In this document: positions 11,016-23,900 of the stretch, piece by piece
Position numbering within the stretch: position 1 is the first letter of the stretch
Layout of the letters: each line of letters opens with the position of its first letter
Assembly (NCBI GenBank): GCA_958496175.1
Contig: OY292275.1
Location: 12,524,001-12,588,000, forward strand
Direction of reading: 5' to 3'
Length of the DNA: 64,000 nt
DNA from: Sisyra terminalis
Lineage: Eukaryota; Arthropoda; Insecta; Neuroptera; Sisyridae
Notes under the pieces: generated by a model
Database searches by the model: none
Seen by the model: only the letters and a program-made list of their open reading frames with translations
Told to the model about the DNA's origin: nothing
Program-made: the position numbers and the translations under genes

Positions 11016-12555
11016 CGACCAATCGTTTTCTGGGCTTTTCTCTCCATAAAATCGAAGATAGTTTTTTCATCGTTAACTCTTCGCAATACTTTCTAGTTTG
11101 TAACTCGATTATATAAATAGGATGAAAAAAGTTTTTTTTTGTAGTTTAATCAGTTCAAGCTTTAACGTGATGGAGCTACTGTTAGTGTAGGTGGGTGATA
11201 AAAGCTTAAGATTTTCCTGGGAATGAAAAGCGATTTTAATTTAAATTTCACAACCATTTCTCTGATGCCGTTTAAAAAACAATAATAAAAAAGGTAAAGC
11301 TCATTTTTTTCCCATTTTGAAATCTTAATGTCACGTACATTGGTATTAATGTGCGTGATTGCGTGAAATATGGCATACGCACACCCACCGGGACGCTTTG
11401 TGTTAACTATCTTCTTCACATAATGCTGGTACTTAGTTGTTTGTGGCAATCATCAGAGGCAGGCCACTTTTCATATTTATATTTATATAATATTTTTCTT
11501 TCTCGTCTTATTACATTAATTTATGAGAACATGACATGTGAAAAATAAATTTTAATATTAAAAAAAATATATATGAAAAAAGCAAAAAATAAATCTCTTA
11601 ACTAACGATGACGATAAAAGCTGGAAAAACCGCAGGAAGGACGTACTTTGGAAAAATAGGAAATTTATCACAATGAAACCAACTACGCTCAGACTTTCCT
11701 CGTCACAATTACTATCACAAAATGATTTAATTGCGTGTGTCTTTCCCATATAAAATAATATTTTATTCACACCAAAGATAACGTTTACATAACTACCTAG
11801 AAGAATTCTAAAATTAACGCCTCCAGATATTGCAAACAAATGAAAAATCACTCAAAGAAAATTCCAATTGAAATCCGTAAATTCATTTCTCTTTTCCACT
11901 TTTCCATTACATTCTCTTCAAGTTTTCATTTCAGCGAAGATCTCTCTTTCTCGCTCGCAATGACGTCGTTAAATGTTTTATTTACGATATTACATAATTG
12001 GAATTAATGGCTTTGACAGAACAAGTTTATTATGCCATGTACACATGCATATATAACGCTCAAATTTGGATTGTTTCTCTTAATATTCTCCATGTCCAAA
12101 TAAACGATGAGAATGAACCCTTATAATTACCAATTTAGAATATTTAAAACACCCAAGACGTAATATCATTTTGTTTTTTTTTTTATTCTTTCGAAAGCCT
12201 TGATTAACGTCATTTTTATAACTTCCTCTTTTAAAATTTAAAAAGTTCCATTTTGATGTGACGTTTTGTTTTCTGAATTTCTCAGAAATTATGTAAAAAA
12301 AAAATACCTTGTATTTTGTGATATTAATAAGTGACTTCCTTTGTTATGATTTACATCTAAAAACATAAAAATTGTTGTCGTTTTTTATTAAGGTTCTGTC
12401 ATCGCTGTATTTGAAGTATAGATTTTCCTACTTTCAGATATTTAATTACCAGTTTTCTATATCAATGTATAAGATCCATAGGTAAAAGTTTTTGTATCAA
12501 AATTTTCTAAAAGTTCAAATCATAACTGAATGTTTTATTTTTATGTGCTGCTTAA
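11016..12555. other. Non-coding stretch
   Basis: Overlapping frames occur on both strands near 11162-11548 and 11558-11851, but none has a recognisable motif or a convincing splice context. They are most likely chance frames. No repeat was identified. Confidence 0.4.
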
Positions 12556-13458
12556 TGTGGTCTTTAATAGAAGAGTTTTTGAATTTCTTTGCTCCCAGGG
12601 GCTCAAATACTTCCAAATTGATAAAAAAAAAATCCTGGAAAATTTGAGCTCTTAATATTAATTTTAAGAAAGTCCGCTTTCCAACTTAATTTTCTTAAGG
12701 AAATAACTTGGGGAAAATTAAAATTTTTCTTTAGAATTCCATAATTCAGCGACAAATAAATCGAAGGTAACAAATCGCGTCATGTTTATTGTAAATTTAA
12801 CGCTCTACAAAAAAGGGCTTTAATAATTTTTTGTTAAATCTATTGGCTTAAGAAAGCGGTACTAATGGTCAATGAAAATATAATGCATTTTTAAAGTGAG
12901 CAACGGAAAGATGGTAGAGTTGGTTCCATGGCTAATATTAAATCTGATGACAATGACCAAGTACAAATAATTAAGGATGAACTACTACAGCTACGTCGTG
13001 AAAAATCACAAGAATAATATTATATTTGCTTCTTTTTGATCATAAATACAAATTTTGCATAAGAAATTTGATTTATTTCGTAAAAATAAGTATTTACTTA
13101 ATAATTATATTAGATAATATTAATAATTATATAATATTTAAACTTTGAGCTCGAATAACTTTTAAACCAATAAATTTAGCGATAAATCATAAGAGGTCTT
13201 TTTTGTAGAGCATTAAATTTACAATAAACAAGACGCGATTAGTTACTTTCGATTTATTTGTCGCTGATCTATGGAATTCTAAAGAACAAATTATATTTTT
13301 CCCACGTTATTTCCATAAGCAACTTAAGTTGGAAAGCGGACTATTTTAAAGTTAATATTAAGAGCTCAAATTTGCAGGGATTTTTTTTTATCAATTTGGA
13401 AGCAATTGAGCCCCTGGAAGCAAAGAAATTCAAAAACACCCCTATTAAGGACCACCCT
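12556..13458. mobile_element. ~900 bp foldback element
   Basis: The left arm (about 12556-12865) and right arm (about 13148-13458) are inverted copies. Landmarks include GTGGTCTTTAATAG, GCTCCCAGGGGCTCAA, TTTGAGCTCTTAATATTAA, AAGTCCGCTTTCCAACTTAA, CGACAAATAAATCGAA and GTAAATTTAACGCTCTACAA, each of which reappears in reverse complement. The arms have many small differences, so this is an old insertion. The 280-bp centre is mostly A/T-rich and includes a 29-codon frame at 12928-13017 that is more codon-like than its surroundings. The TGTAGAGCATTAAATTT portion of the arms recurs near 18587, so the family is dispersed. Target duplications are not evident. Confidence 0.85.
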
Positions 13459-15371
13459 AATATTTTCTTGAGAATTAAATACACAAATAGTCTATGAGTA
13501 CTTCGTAAACTATAACAGTTTTTTTTTATAAAATGTAGTATAATTAATTGAAATACAGTTTTTGGATGCAACTAGTTATCATAAATCCATTCTATAAAAT
13601 AATTAAATAAGGAAATATGTATTTAAAAATAGTTTTAATCCATCAAGATTCACTTATAGCTTTAATTGTTTAACCAATAATTATAAGAGTTCTTTGAGAA
13701 AAAAAATTAAGTGAGTAAATAACTCGTATCCTGATGGACACCCTGGTGAAGTTGGGGATACAAGTAATTTTGGCTTTGATAAATTTGTACTTAGCTGTTA
13801 GTCGACGTGTTTTTAATCAAACGACAAGTGACCGAATGGGACTGAAAGCCATACATCTTCACCATGTCTTTCTTTCGCCAAGACAATCGAATGGAGGGAA
13901 AATTGTGGGAATTGTATTTTCCTTTTTTCCGGGTACATTGCAATCTCGTAAAAAGTAGATTGGATTTTCGCAATGGACGCGGGCTTCTTTAACATTTAAA
14001 TCCGTATAATTTCGGTGTAGCACCCGTGTGATTCTATTTTTTTTTATAAATCTGGAAAAAATAAATGATAAAACGAGCAATTTCATTTTCTTCACACATA
14101 CATACAAAAGAAGGTGAGATCAACCTTTGCGCTTTTCCTCGAGCCAAGCCCATTAATCACAGTGTCACGTCAGCCAGTAACTCCTTGGGGTATTCTTTGC
14201 AACACCTTCAACTACCAATTCAACTAACTTTTATATTTTATACATTATAGATACATTTACAAGTTGAAAGCGTTGCAATTTTTCTATATTTTTTTTTTTG
14301 AAATACATAAACTTGCTGTTATAACGGTTTCTCATCGCTCATAACTCTATAGCTAATTGTTTACTTGAAAGTAAAGTAAAGCTCGATGGTTAAAGAAAAA
14401 CGTAGTGGGTGTTTCAAGCATGTGAACCAACATATAAAAAGAATAAAATTAGCCAAACCTCAAACCACGAAAACACTCCAGGAAGACCACCCAGAAGCTC
14501 AAAGAACGCAGGTTCCCATCGTTTGCCAGAAATCCAGCGCATTCCAAATCCAATCCGGGCAAACTAAACTCAATAATTTCGATTTCAAATCGAAAAAAAT
14601 AATCTTTATTTTATAAAATTAGTTGTTTGGAAGATTGAAACGCCGCGGTGATATTATCACTTGAATAAAACACGTAAAACTTTTATTTTTCAAATAAATT
14701 TACGTGGAGTGTTGACAAGTATTTTTTTTTTTTTTTGTTCAAATATTTGAATTTATTGTTCAAATTAAAAGTTTTCTCTTTCAAACGCCCGTTATTTTCT
14801 TTCGGAGGAAAATAATAAAAATTAATTTTATTGAGGTTTAAACAACTCGTGCATGTAATTAGTTTTAATTAAAGTAATCTTGAATCAAGTTTTAGAACAA
14901 ATATAAATATGCCATAAAAGTTAGTGTTTCAGATGTTATCTTGGAAAAGTTTTAAAAATATTTATTTTATTTTAAATTATACTGAGAGAATTTTTGTTTA
15001 AATGAAATTGTTATTAAAACCACCCCGATCTCTACCCACCCGTTTTATATTTGATGTGTGTTACATGAAATATTAAAATTTTAACGTACAAGTCAAATAA
15101 TAAGTTTAAAGTTGAGTTTAAATATTATTTTTCGTCTACAACATAATTAATTTTCCAGACATCCCCTAACGCACGAATACATTTCAACTCACCCCGTGGT
15201 TTCAGCTTTCTAATATTGAATCTAGACGTAATGAAAAATAGTTTTATAACTTTGAAATTTGCCTATAAAAAATATTAATTTAAAAAAAATGAACTAAAGG
15301 TCTACCAACTATTTAAAAATATCCAGTGAAAGTAAAAAAGAAAATAATCTTAAGATCCTAAAAATTTCTGT
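13459..15371. other. Non-coding stretch
   Basis: Several overlapping short frames occur on both strands between 13734 and 14250 and at 14386-14616. They match no family I know and overlap each other, which argues against coding. Poly-T and poly-A runs are frequent near 14720 and 14290. Confidence 0.4.
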
Positions 15372-16282
15372 AAACTTTAAAGAACTGAGGGCAGTAGAAA
15401 ATGATCCTGCTGAGACTTCTAACAAACTCCAGTGCACTCTAATAGAGTATTGCAGATGGACTGACAAGTGGAAAATGACTATTAATAAAAAGAAGTCAGT
15501 CTATGTTACTTTCACTACTCGAAAATAGTACTGCCCGCCAGTAATGCTCAATAATACAGAGGTACTCCAAACAGATCATGTCAAGTATTTGGGAATGTAC
15601 CTGGATAGACGGTGAACTTGGGCAAAACACACAAAAGAAAAAAGAAAGTAGCTTAACAAGAAATACAGAAAGTTGTATTGGTTGATTGGTCACAAGTCAC
15701 AGTTGATCATAGAAAATAAATTGGCTCTGTACAAATCAATAAAAAACCAATTTGAACCTATTGAGAGAAACTTTGGGGCACAGCATTCAACTCAAACGTG
15801 GAAATAATACAAAGATTTCAATCCAAAGTTCTGCGGACAATAATCAGTGTACTATGGTACATAAATAATGTAAGAATCCACGACGACCTACAGGTGGAAC
15901 ATGTGAAGGATGTGATCACTTGGAGAACGCGGGCCTATCAAACTAGACTTAATGATCATCCAAACCACATTGGCTTGAATTTGCTTGATAACAGTGCGGA
16001 TGTTAAGCGTCTCAAAAGAGTGCCGATATTTGACCTGACAGACCGATTTTAGTGATATTAGTTGTTAGTGTTATTATATTTAAGAATACTATTTATGCTA
16101 TAATTATCATATATAAAGAATATTATTATTATTGTTAAACTATAATTTTTAATGTTAATTGTGTCATTGGACACAACCAACCCACGAGTGTTGTAAGTGT
16201 GACATATTGCAATTATTGCCAAGAGGCAAATGGTGCAAAAACAAAATTTGTAAATAAAAAATAAATAAAAAACTTTGAAGAA
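15372..16282 (+). mobile_element. 5'-truncated Jockey-type non-LTR retrotransposon with target duplication
   Basis: The insert spans 15385-16269. AAACTTTAAAGAA (15372-15384) and AAACTTTGAAGAA (16270-16282) form a 13-bp target duplication with one difference. The 3' end is an A-rich tail (AAATAAAAAATAAATAAAA) after an untranslated region of about 220 bp. Only the C-terminal end of the reverse transcriptase is left. Target-primed reverse transcription explains the 5' truncation, the tail and the duplication. Confidence 0.92.
15385..16052 (+). pseudogene. Jockey reverse transcriptase, C-terminal part
   Basis: Read across frameshifts and stops, the sequence gives DPAETSNKLQ, then WTDKWKMTINKKKSVYVTFT, LNNTEVLQTDHVKYLGMYLDRR, YRKLYWLIGHKSQL and ENKLALYKSIKNQFEP, all standard for the thumb and connection of Jockey-clade reverse transcriptases. 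The last 84 codons (15798-16052) are open and read IIQRFQSKVLRTI, NVRIHDDLQVEHVKDVI and HPNHIGLNLLDNSADVKRLKR, the typical C-terminus. The catalytic fingers and palm are absent because of truncation. It is not functional. Confidence 0.92.
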
Positions 16283-18290
16283 GTTTTGTTAACGCTAAAA
16301 CTTGATAAAGCTACAAAGGATATTATTCATCGATTTGATAATAACGAAAATTGTTATGTCCATCTTTTCGTATACAAGGAATTCATCATTTTGCTCATGT
16401 CGACTAATTTAAGTTTAAGCTTGGAGATTATTATAATATTTACACTTCATTTAACTATCACGTTCCAACTATCGATAGTAATTATATTCGGCTCAAAACT
16501 CACCCAGAGAGCGTTTTGTAATTACTTGTAATTGAACATCAATTATTAGTTTTGAAACTTGTAATCATTTTCCTTCGAGTCCAATAAAGTGTTTGTTGTG
16601 GCTGCTTGCGGAATGAAAAGAAAACGTGAAAACGTCGTTAATAAATGTTGTGCAATCGAATTAATATGTCTGAATGGAAATTACTAGTGGAATCGCACAA
16701 ATAGGGAATTGGGAAACTTTTCGATTAAATCCTCTCGATTTCATTCCTGTTTTAATTAACTAATGAAAGCTACAATCGAACATATAGAATATAGATGATG
16801 ATAATACGCATAAATTAATCATTTTGTTGATTACGTTTATATTATGTATCTTGTAGCTATCAATTCATTGGGGCCATTAAATCGTAATAGTCTCAAAATA
16901 AATCATCGAATCTATCAAATTTAGAAGTGATGAATTGTTTTTCGGGGAAATTTATTAATGGAAATTAATAGACGAGGAAATAAGAAGATATGAGTTGAAT
17001 AACTAATTGGGACTACCTGAATATTTTTCACTAATGATCGTTTGAGCTTAAAGCAAAACCTTTTATAAATGATAATTTTTTAAAATTTTAATTGAAAAAA
17101 ATAGTTTATCAAAAAGTGATCATTAATTCTAATAAAAAATCAATCCAAATATGGCACCATTTCCCCATAATCTATGAATTCAATTTTTCTCAGTGATTTC
17201 AACTCGCAAACGCAATGATAATTATGATACCCCATAACTTTTACAATTTGGATATTCTCAAATAAATCCTACAATATATTGAATACGTAACAAAGACCAA
17301 AAACAAAACTCCAAATTTAAATTTGGTTCTTATTTGCAGTTCTTTTTCAAGTACCATATCAGGTGCCTTCGATGTTGGCGAATATTTCGCGGTTCTGCGC
17401 TAGGTGGAACAATTTTTCGGTGGTACGTATTCTTTCGGTACGAAAATAATAATTCATTGCGCATATTCTTCAGACATGAAGCCTGTTTTCTGCCTATTTC
17501 TCTATTTTATCCATAATTATTAGTTGAAGTAGTTATATAGTTCCTCTTTAAAAGTAGGTTCAAGATATGATTTTTTTTATACTTCATAGTGTTTAGCAGT
17601 TTTTCAGATGTATGTCACAGTTCATCAGCCATATCTCGAAAATTAAATCCTTATATTTAAAAAATATAAAAAGACATCAATCTATGTACCAAAATTTGTA
17701 TACGTCTTCAGTATTGTATCTTATTTACATTTTTTTAATATTTTATCTATTAAAATCTTTTTTTATTTTCAACGTTACTGTATCGAAAAATTAATTAAAA
17801 GATAGCAGTATATATTAGTTGAAAAAAAGATTACCTAGGCCAATTTTTTAGAACAATTTCGATTTCTCACTTTTCAAAATCATTCTGAACCTCGAAAAAG
17901 TTGAAATTTTTACAAAATTTGTACTTTAAGGTATAGTTTTTTTATCAACTTGTGTAGAAAATTTAAATTATTTATTATTTTACCAGACTTTAGATAGTAG
18001 CATTCTTAAAAGCCATTGATTTTTCCAAACTTTCAAACTTCATCTCTAGATTGCTTGTGGACTCAAAACTTAAAGGTTAAATGAATACTGATAAACAGTA
18101 TTTAGACTCTTAATACTGATCAAACACTTTGATTTTCAACAATTTAAGTTTCTAGTCTTCCTTGATCGAGGAAAAGTTCTCTCATTTAAAAAAAAAAATC
18201 AATTTTCAATGCAATTTTCTGAGTATTTTTTAAGTATCTTTTAATAGAATCCAGAATAAAGATAGTTTGTGAATATAAGTGCTCAAAAAT
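16283..18290. other. Non-coding stretch
   Basis: No gene is recognised. Three short plus-strand frames (16286-16531, 17334-17516, 17612-17794) have no family motif. The sequence is A/T-rich throughout, with a slightly more complex patch at 17340-17460. Confidence 0.4.
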
Positions 18291-18770
18291 TATAAATTAA
18301 ATTGAAATTATTCGAATATCTCATCAAAAACTTTTAAAATCCGTACACATGAAAGTTTGATGATGAATATCTTTTGAAGGGTTAATTTAATCGCCAAAAC
18401 ATAAGAAACCATTTTTATAGAGCAGTTAATTTCCAACAAAAATTTGTATTGCACATTGTATAAGAGTCATTTATTGTCGAGTTCTAAATTCATAAACAAA
18501 AATGAAATTTGTCTTAAAATAATCAAAATTAAATCCTTAATATCTTTCAAATGGTGAGGCTTACGGAAAAAATATAGAATACCTTTTCTGTAGAGCATTA
18601 AATTTCCTAAAAAATTCTTTCAGAACATTTTTCTGTACAATCGATAAATGATGAGGTATGAATTTTTTTCTATTGGACTGAGGAAAAAATACAAAACTGT
18701 GATGCGGAGGATCTTCCTATTAAAATTAAGAGCTCATACTTGGTGAGAATTTGTTTAAGGTGTCTAGCAA
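18290..18770 (+). repeat. Degenerate tandem repeat related to the 12.6-13.5 kb foldback
   Basis: ATAGAGCAGTTAATTTCC near 18416 and GTAGAGCATTAAATTTCC near 18587 head two similar blocks, each preceded by AATATCTTT...AGG and followed by AAAAATT. The spacing is about 171 bp. The same word, TTTGTAGAGCATTAAATTTA, occurs in the right arm of the foldback near 13203, and AAATTAAGAGCTCA near 18724 matches another arm landmark. The copies are strongly diverged. This looks like an old dispersed repeat family of unknown class. Confidence 0.55.
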
Positions 18771-19009
18771 CCCATTTTTCTGCGTCACTTGTAAAAAAAA
18801 AATAATCGATTTTTTTGACCCACACTAGTATATATAGCATCTACATATAGGTAACTCCATACGGCACTACCTTTGGTACTACGAGTACTCCCAATTTGCC
18901 GGCTCAGCCTATTATGCCGTTTTACCGTTTCAATTTTCCGGATGTTTTGTTCCAATTGCCATTAGGCTTGGTATTAAAAAACTGCACATAATAATCAAAA
19001 TAAGGATAG

Positions 19010-19232
19010 GTAGGATAACAAAGCATATTTTCGATACTTCATTCATAAGACAAGGAGAATTGGAAAAAATAGTACTACTGATGGCTGAAGGAAAAATGGA
19101 AGCCAAGGAGAACAGAAGAATATCTCCCACACGTTGGGTTTGCCGTGTAAAGGAACGGATTTGGCGCTTATTATCGACAGCAAAATATCTAGCACAGGAT
19201 AGGAAGACTTGGAAGATAACATCCCCAAACCT
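19010..19232 (+). pseudogene. Probable RTE-like non-LTR retrotransposon C-terminal relic
   Basis: The plus-strand frame gives FIRQGELEKIVLLMAEGKME, then NRRISPTRWVCRVKERIWRL, then YLAQDRKTWKITSPNL and a stop. This resembles the end of RTE-type and related endonuclease-reverse transcriptase proteins, where a GK-x-GKR stretch precedes RxxxRWxDxV and a final Ala-x-Asp-Arg-x-x-Trp motif. Only about 70 residues remain. The 18840-18960 segment just upstream is G+C-richer and may belong to the same insertion, but no reverse transcriptase block could be read in it. Confidence 0.55.
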
Positions 19233-19259
19233 ATAGGGGTGGAAGGGCAGAAGAGATAA

Positions 19260-22200
19260 GAATAAGTGCTGCCATTTTTCTCAGTAAATAATCATTTTTC
19301 TCATTTTTGAAGAAACCGTAAATAAATATCTTTTCAAAGGGTTTAAGATTCAAAATTTCCAAATTTTGCATTATTATTTTTTTTAGAATTAACCTATAAA
19401 CTATTGACACTTTAGTTGTTTTTACAATTAAGGGTTTAAACTTGATTGGTAAAAATCAACAGGTGGAAGCTTTATAAATAAGAAGTATCCCAATATTGTG
19501 AATTTTAGTGATTCAAAGTTTACGTTACTATTCGATGTTTTTCCAAATGGATCTAAGAATTTGTTAATCAAATTTGAAAGGCACCTTTAAAATTTACTTT
19601 TAATTTTTGAGTTTTTGAGATAATGGAAAATAGGCTTTTCTTCTCCAAACTGTTCTCCAAACTAATTGCGGGTTAAAGTTTCAAAACATTTTTAATTTAC
19701 CTGACATGTTGATGTTGGTAACTTAAAGTTGATATATGCTTGATATATAAAGATGTGTATGATATAAAGATCTTGATATATGCAATCGTTAAATTATTCT
19801 GTAGTCTTGAAAACTCTTTTGGAAAGAAACGTAAGCTTAAGATTTCAAATTTTCTTAATTAAAAGTTTCAATTGTACTTAAGCTTTTGGAACTTTACACC
19901 GTACTATTCTGTTAAATTAAGTAAAATAAATTGTAACAATATTTTTTCTTTGAACAAAAAATGTTAAGGCATCCAATATAAAGCAAATAAAGAAAAATCT
20001 TTAACCTATTTATTATAAATCATTTTACGGATACTTTTTCATAGATATTTTGTCTGAAGACTTTTTGTAACGATACCGAAAATCATTTATAAACTCTGAA
20101 AAATTTGACTCTTAAAATGGTTTATTGCAAACTTACATTTTGCCGTTTATTTTTCAAAAAGCACATGCAACGTTTCCTCACCACACCAGTAAAGTTACCA
20201 ACTATAAATCGACGTTCAAACTATAATGCCCCTATACAGAGATATACCCACATTGTGCTAGTATATTTACAAGCTAGCAAGCTTGAGAATCCACCATTTT
20301 ATTATACACTGTCTTAAAAGCGGTTTTTGTTATTTTTAAAATTTATACACAGAAAATAAACTTAAAAACGTTACCGATAAGACTATGCAATGCACATTAC
20401 GACTGATTTACATGCAAAAGGTAAATAATATTTTCGCAATTCTCTTTATCTGTCGAGCCAAATAAAACAAAGTAATTTCGGATGCTCATAAACAAATTTT
20501 ATATGTATATTTTTACCCAACATACTTTATTACATCCACATTTTTTTAACTTCAACTCCATCGAATAAATTCTCCAATAAAAACCAGGTTTTATTCGATG
20601 CTGCTACATATTTTTGTATCTTATACTTTATACCATATTAGATATGATATTTTCAATGAAAACTTAGACTCATTTTTTTTCGACGTAAAAAAACCAACCT
20701 TGATTTCCTTCATAAAAATGCGAAGCTTACAATATGTTATAACAGTTTCAAAAGCTTCAAACTTAATTTTCCTTATATGAGAATCCGAAATAAGGTATGA
20801 AAATTATGTGAATTTGAAAATGCATTTCAATCAGAATTGGATATAACATCCGATTTCTGCCTAATCAAAGATTCGATGTAAGCCAAAACATAACATAAGA
20901 AAAACCTTTTTTTTTTCTTATTTCAAGATAAAAACATATCCTTCGTATTATATTAGGCTGAAAGCATATAATATAAGCATATGTTTGTGTAATTTAAACG
21001 TAAAGTTATTGTGGCCTATTCGAAATAAATGGATAACGAACGCTTTTTTTATGATTAAACTAAAGTGAAACGAGCATTTGATCATAAACTAGTTTTTAAA
21101 TACGAATATACCAAGTTTTATGTGTCCTAATGAGAAAACTATTAACAATATAGCCAACGCCTCAATATTAACGAAAAATAATAAAACACAATTTGTTTCC
21201 AACCCCATTATTACAGAAGAAATCCCATACCATAATACCTGAACTCTTCGTTGCGTAAACATCAGCGTTTAGCTTAACAATTCCAACGAAAAGGGTCCAA
21301 CTGAAATTTATTAAAAACTAATTAATTAAATCTAAAAAATATTCCCCATTGCCTTACAAACCTTTAAAAGATTCGGGGTGGAGTCTTGTATCACCTATTT
21401 TTTTCCTCAATCTTCTTGCCTTCGGCTACTTTGTTATCTATTTACCCACACATTTAATATAAAATCTCCGTCTGCATGGTTATAAATTTTAAAAATTTAG
21501 TCTTTTTAATGTTAAGTCGTCGTAAAATGGTTTCTTTTTTTGTCTGCATGGGATATTAAAAAATTATATTTAATTCGGAGTTTGTTAAAATATTTAATGA
21601 ATGTCACGCTGTCTTCTCATTAGTGGAAGACTTTATGTTAATTTAAGATTATGCGGCGGATTTTTGCGAAATATTAAAATTTTGATTGAGTTTCTCACAC
21701 GTTTGCCGGTGGAAAAGCGTTTTTTTTTTTTCTGTTGTTGTTAATTGGCTTAAAAGCTGCACGTTTTGGTGAAAGTAATTGGGTTGGAAAAAAGGACAAT
21801 CAGCGAAATTGTTTTAATCTCGAAAGTGGGAAAGAAGTGATTTTTTAAATTGTATAATTTATTAAATTAGTTGTTGGAATTGAAATGTTAATTGTTTAGT
21901 AAATTTTTAGCAAAACTTCAATCATTGAACAATCATTAACTTTGTATTACAGTTACCATTGTTCATGTAAACTTATTTTTTTCCTCAATATTGGCAATTT
22001 TTATATTGATTCTTTTAAATAATTTTAACCCAAATCAACATTTATGTGAATTAAAAGCGAATGATTTTATTACAATTCAATTAAATCTCAGGTAAACAAA
22101 AATCAAATTTAAGGAATTGAAACTGATTATTGGGGTATTAACACATTTGGCATGATAAAAGGTATGCTATCGGAAAATTGTCAATAAGTGGTAGTGACAA

Positions 22201-23200
22201 TCAATGGAGGATCTGCCAAACTTTGAAGTTATCGAATTGTAAGAGTTGTAAACGTAACAACAATTTGCGGTAGTAGATATGAATCATTAGCGCAGAAGAC
22301 GGACAAAATATCACAATAGACAACACAAAGTGATCTAACAGTATAGTAATTCCCCTGGTCACACAGAAGACATGTAAAGGATATGATTGTGGAGTTCAGC
22401 TTGGAAATACTTTAACATAAGGCTTACTCCGTAAATTTGGCTCTTTTAGATTATTATTTATGTAAGTCAATGGGATACGAATTTGCTGAACAGCACTTCA
22501 CATCTTACAAAGATCTACAAAAATTGTCAGATAGATAGCAAAAATGTATACTTACTTGAGGGAATCATTTTACATACATATATTTAACACACTCTGTAAA
22601 TTGAACAAATAGAAAATTGATTAGCAGAAAATTTATTAATAAGACAGATACAGAGTTCATTGAAGGCAAAAATTTGTTGACGGAACTATATAGTAAAACT
22701 TTCAACTTTAGGAATGAAAAGTAAAAATTTTACAGAAAAATTGTCAAATGATCTCTTAAATGCTACAAAATTTTATTAGAAATAGAAGAATAAATTTGAA
22801 ATTAAATGGAATGGGGATTTGAAATCATATCTTAAAGCGATATCAATATCATTTAATGATAAAAAATGGATTTCAAATCTCGAAAAAAAGATTTAACAAC
22901 CAATTTTGAAATGCAAGCAATTGAATTAAGAAAGAAGATTTAGAAGTAACATATTTATAAATGTCTGAAATTGTAATATTCCAAGGATGAAGGAATGTTA
23001 GTCTTCAGGGGTTACAATTCTTATAGCCTTTATACCTAGATGTATAAGCATGGTGGATGGACCCCGGAAAAAATTTAAATGAGACCCAAGAGCACATAGG
23101 TAATAATAAAATACAAAGGTCCTGTAAGTTTCAAATTTTTATCTCTATTAGTTCATATAAAAGAAAATGATTAGTTGCAAAATAGAAAATATTTTTTTAA
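19260..23200. other. Long non-coding stretch
   Basis: About 4 kb with no recognisable gene or transposon. It is strongly A/T-rich and contains short frames at 20105-20317 and 20598-20780 without motifs. Part of it, near 22130-22430, is less A/T-biased but contains many stops in all frames. Confidence 0.45.
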
Positions 23201-23900
23201 AATTAATTTAATCGATTGATCTAAAATTTTTATTTGGTAAAGACAATAATAATGGCTTATTTTAAAGAAATAGCGACTATAAAGCTTTATTAAATTTATC
23301 CAAGGAAAATATTTTTTGACAAAACAATTTTTTTAGCCATGAAATTATTTCGATGTCGCTCTAAAAATATATTTTTTAAGTTTCAAATACTTTGCAAATA
23401 ATATATGAATTTTTTCAGATTTTTTGAAACAATGCAACATAGTGAAAAAAAAAATAATTAAAACTACTTCCACGCTTAATAATAATAGCTTTGTTTAATT
23501 TGCATACATACATTGCATATGCTATTTGGTAGTAAGCATTGAAATGGGAGTGGTTTTGTAAAATTTCAAATTTTCAACAATCAAAACAAATGAACAATTA
23601 TCAATCTCGCATTCTCATTGGTTAAAGGTTACGTGCATCGACAAGTGTGTACTATCATTAGATATTAAAGCATTGCATGACTTATTAATAGTTTATTTGT
23701 TATTAATTAATTAATTTAATTTGATAAATGCCAAGAAGTGGTTCAAGTGATAATTTCAATTGTGTTCAATGAATCAAGATAACAATTCTTTTATTCAATA
23801 AAATAAGTGAAATGTTATTAAATTCTGAAAATCAGATACTTTAATGCCAAGTATGTTGGTTTCGTTTCAATTTTAAATTTTGGTTTTTGTGGAAAATGTA
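23200..23900 (-). repeat. Unclassified interspersed repeat, copy B
   Basis: This is the reverse complement of the 4.8-5.6 kb repeat. Reading the minus strand from 23880 down, it gives CGAAACCAACATACTTGG, TATCTTGATTCATTG, CAAAACCACTCCCA, a TTAAGCGTGGAAGTAG block and TTTTTTTCACTATGTTGC, in the same order as copy A. It has a single unit where copy A has two. Divergence is high, roughly a quarter of positions by eye. It has no coding capacity. Confidence 0.75.
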
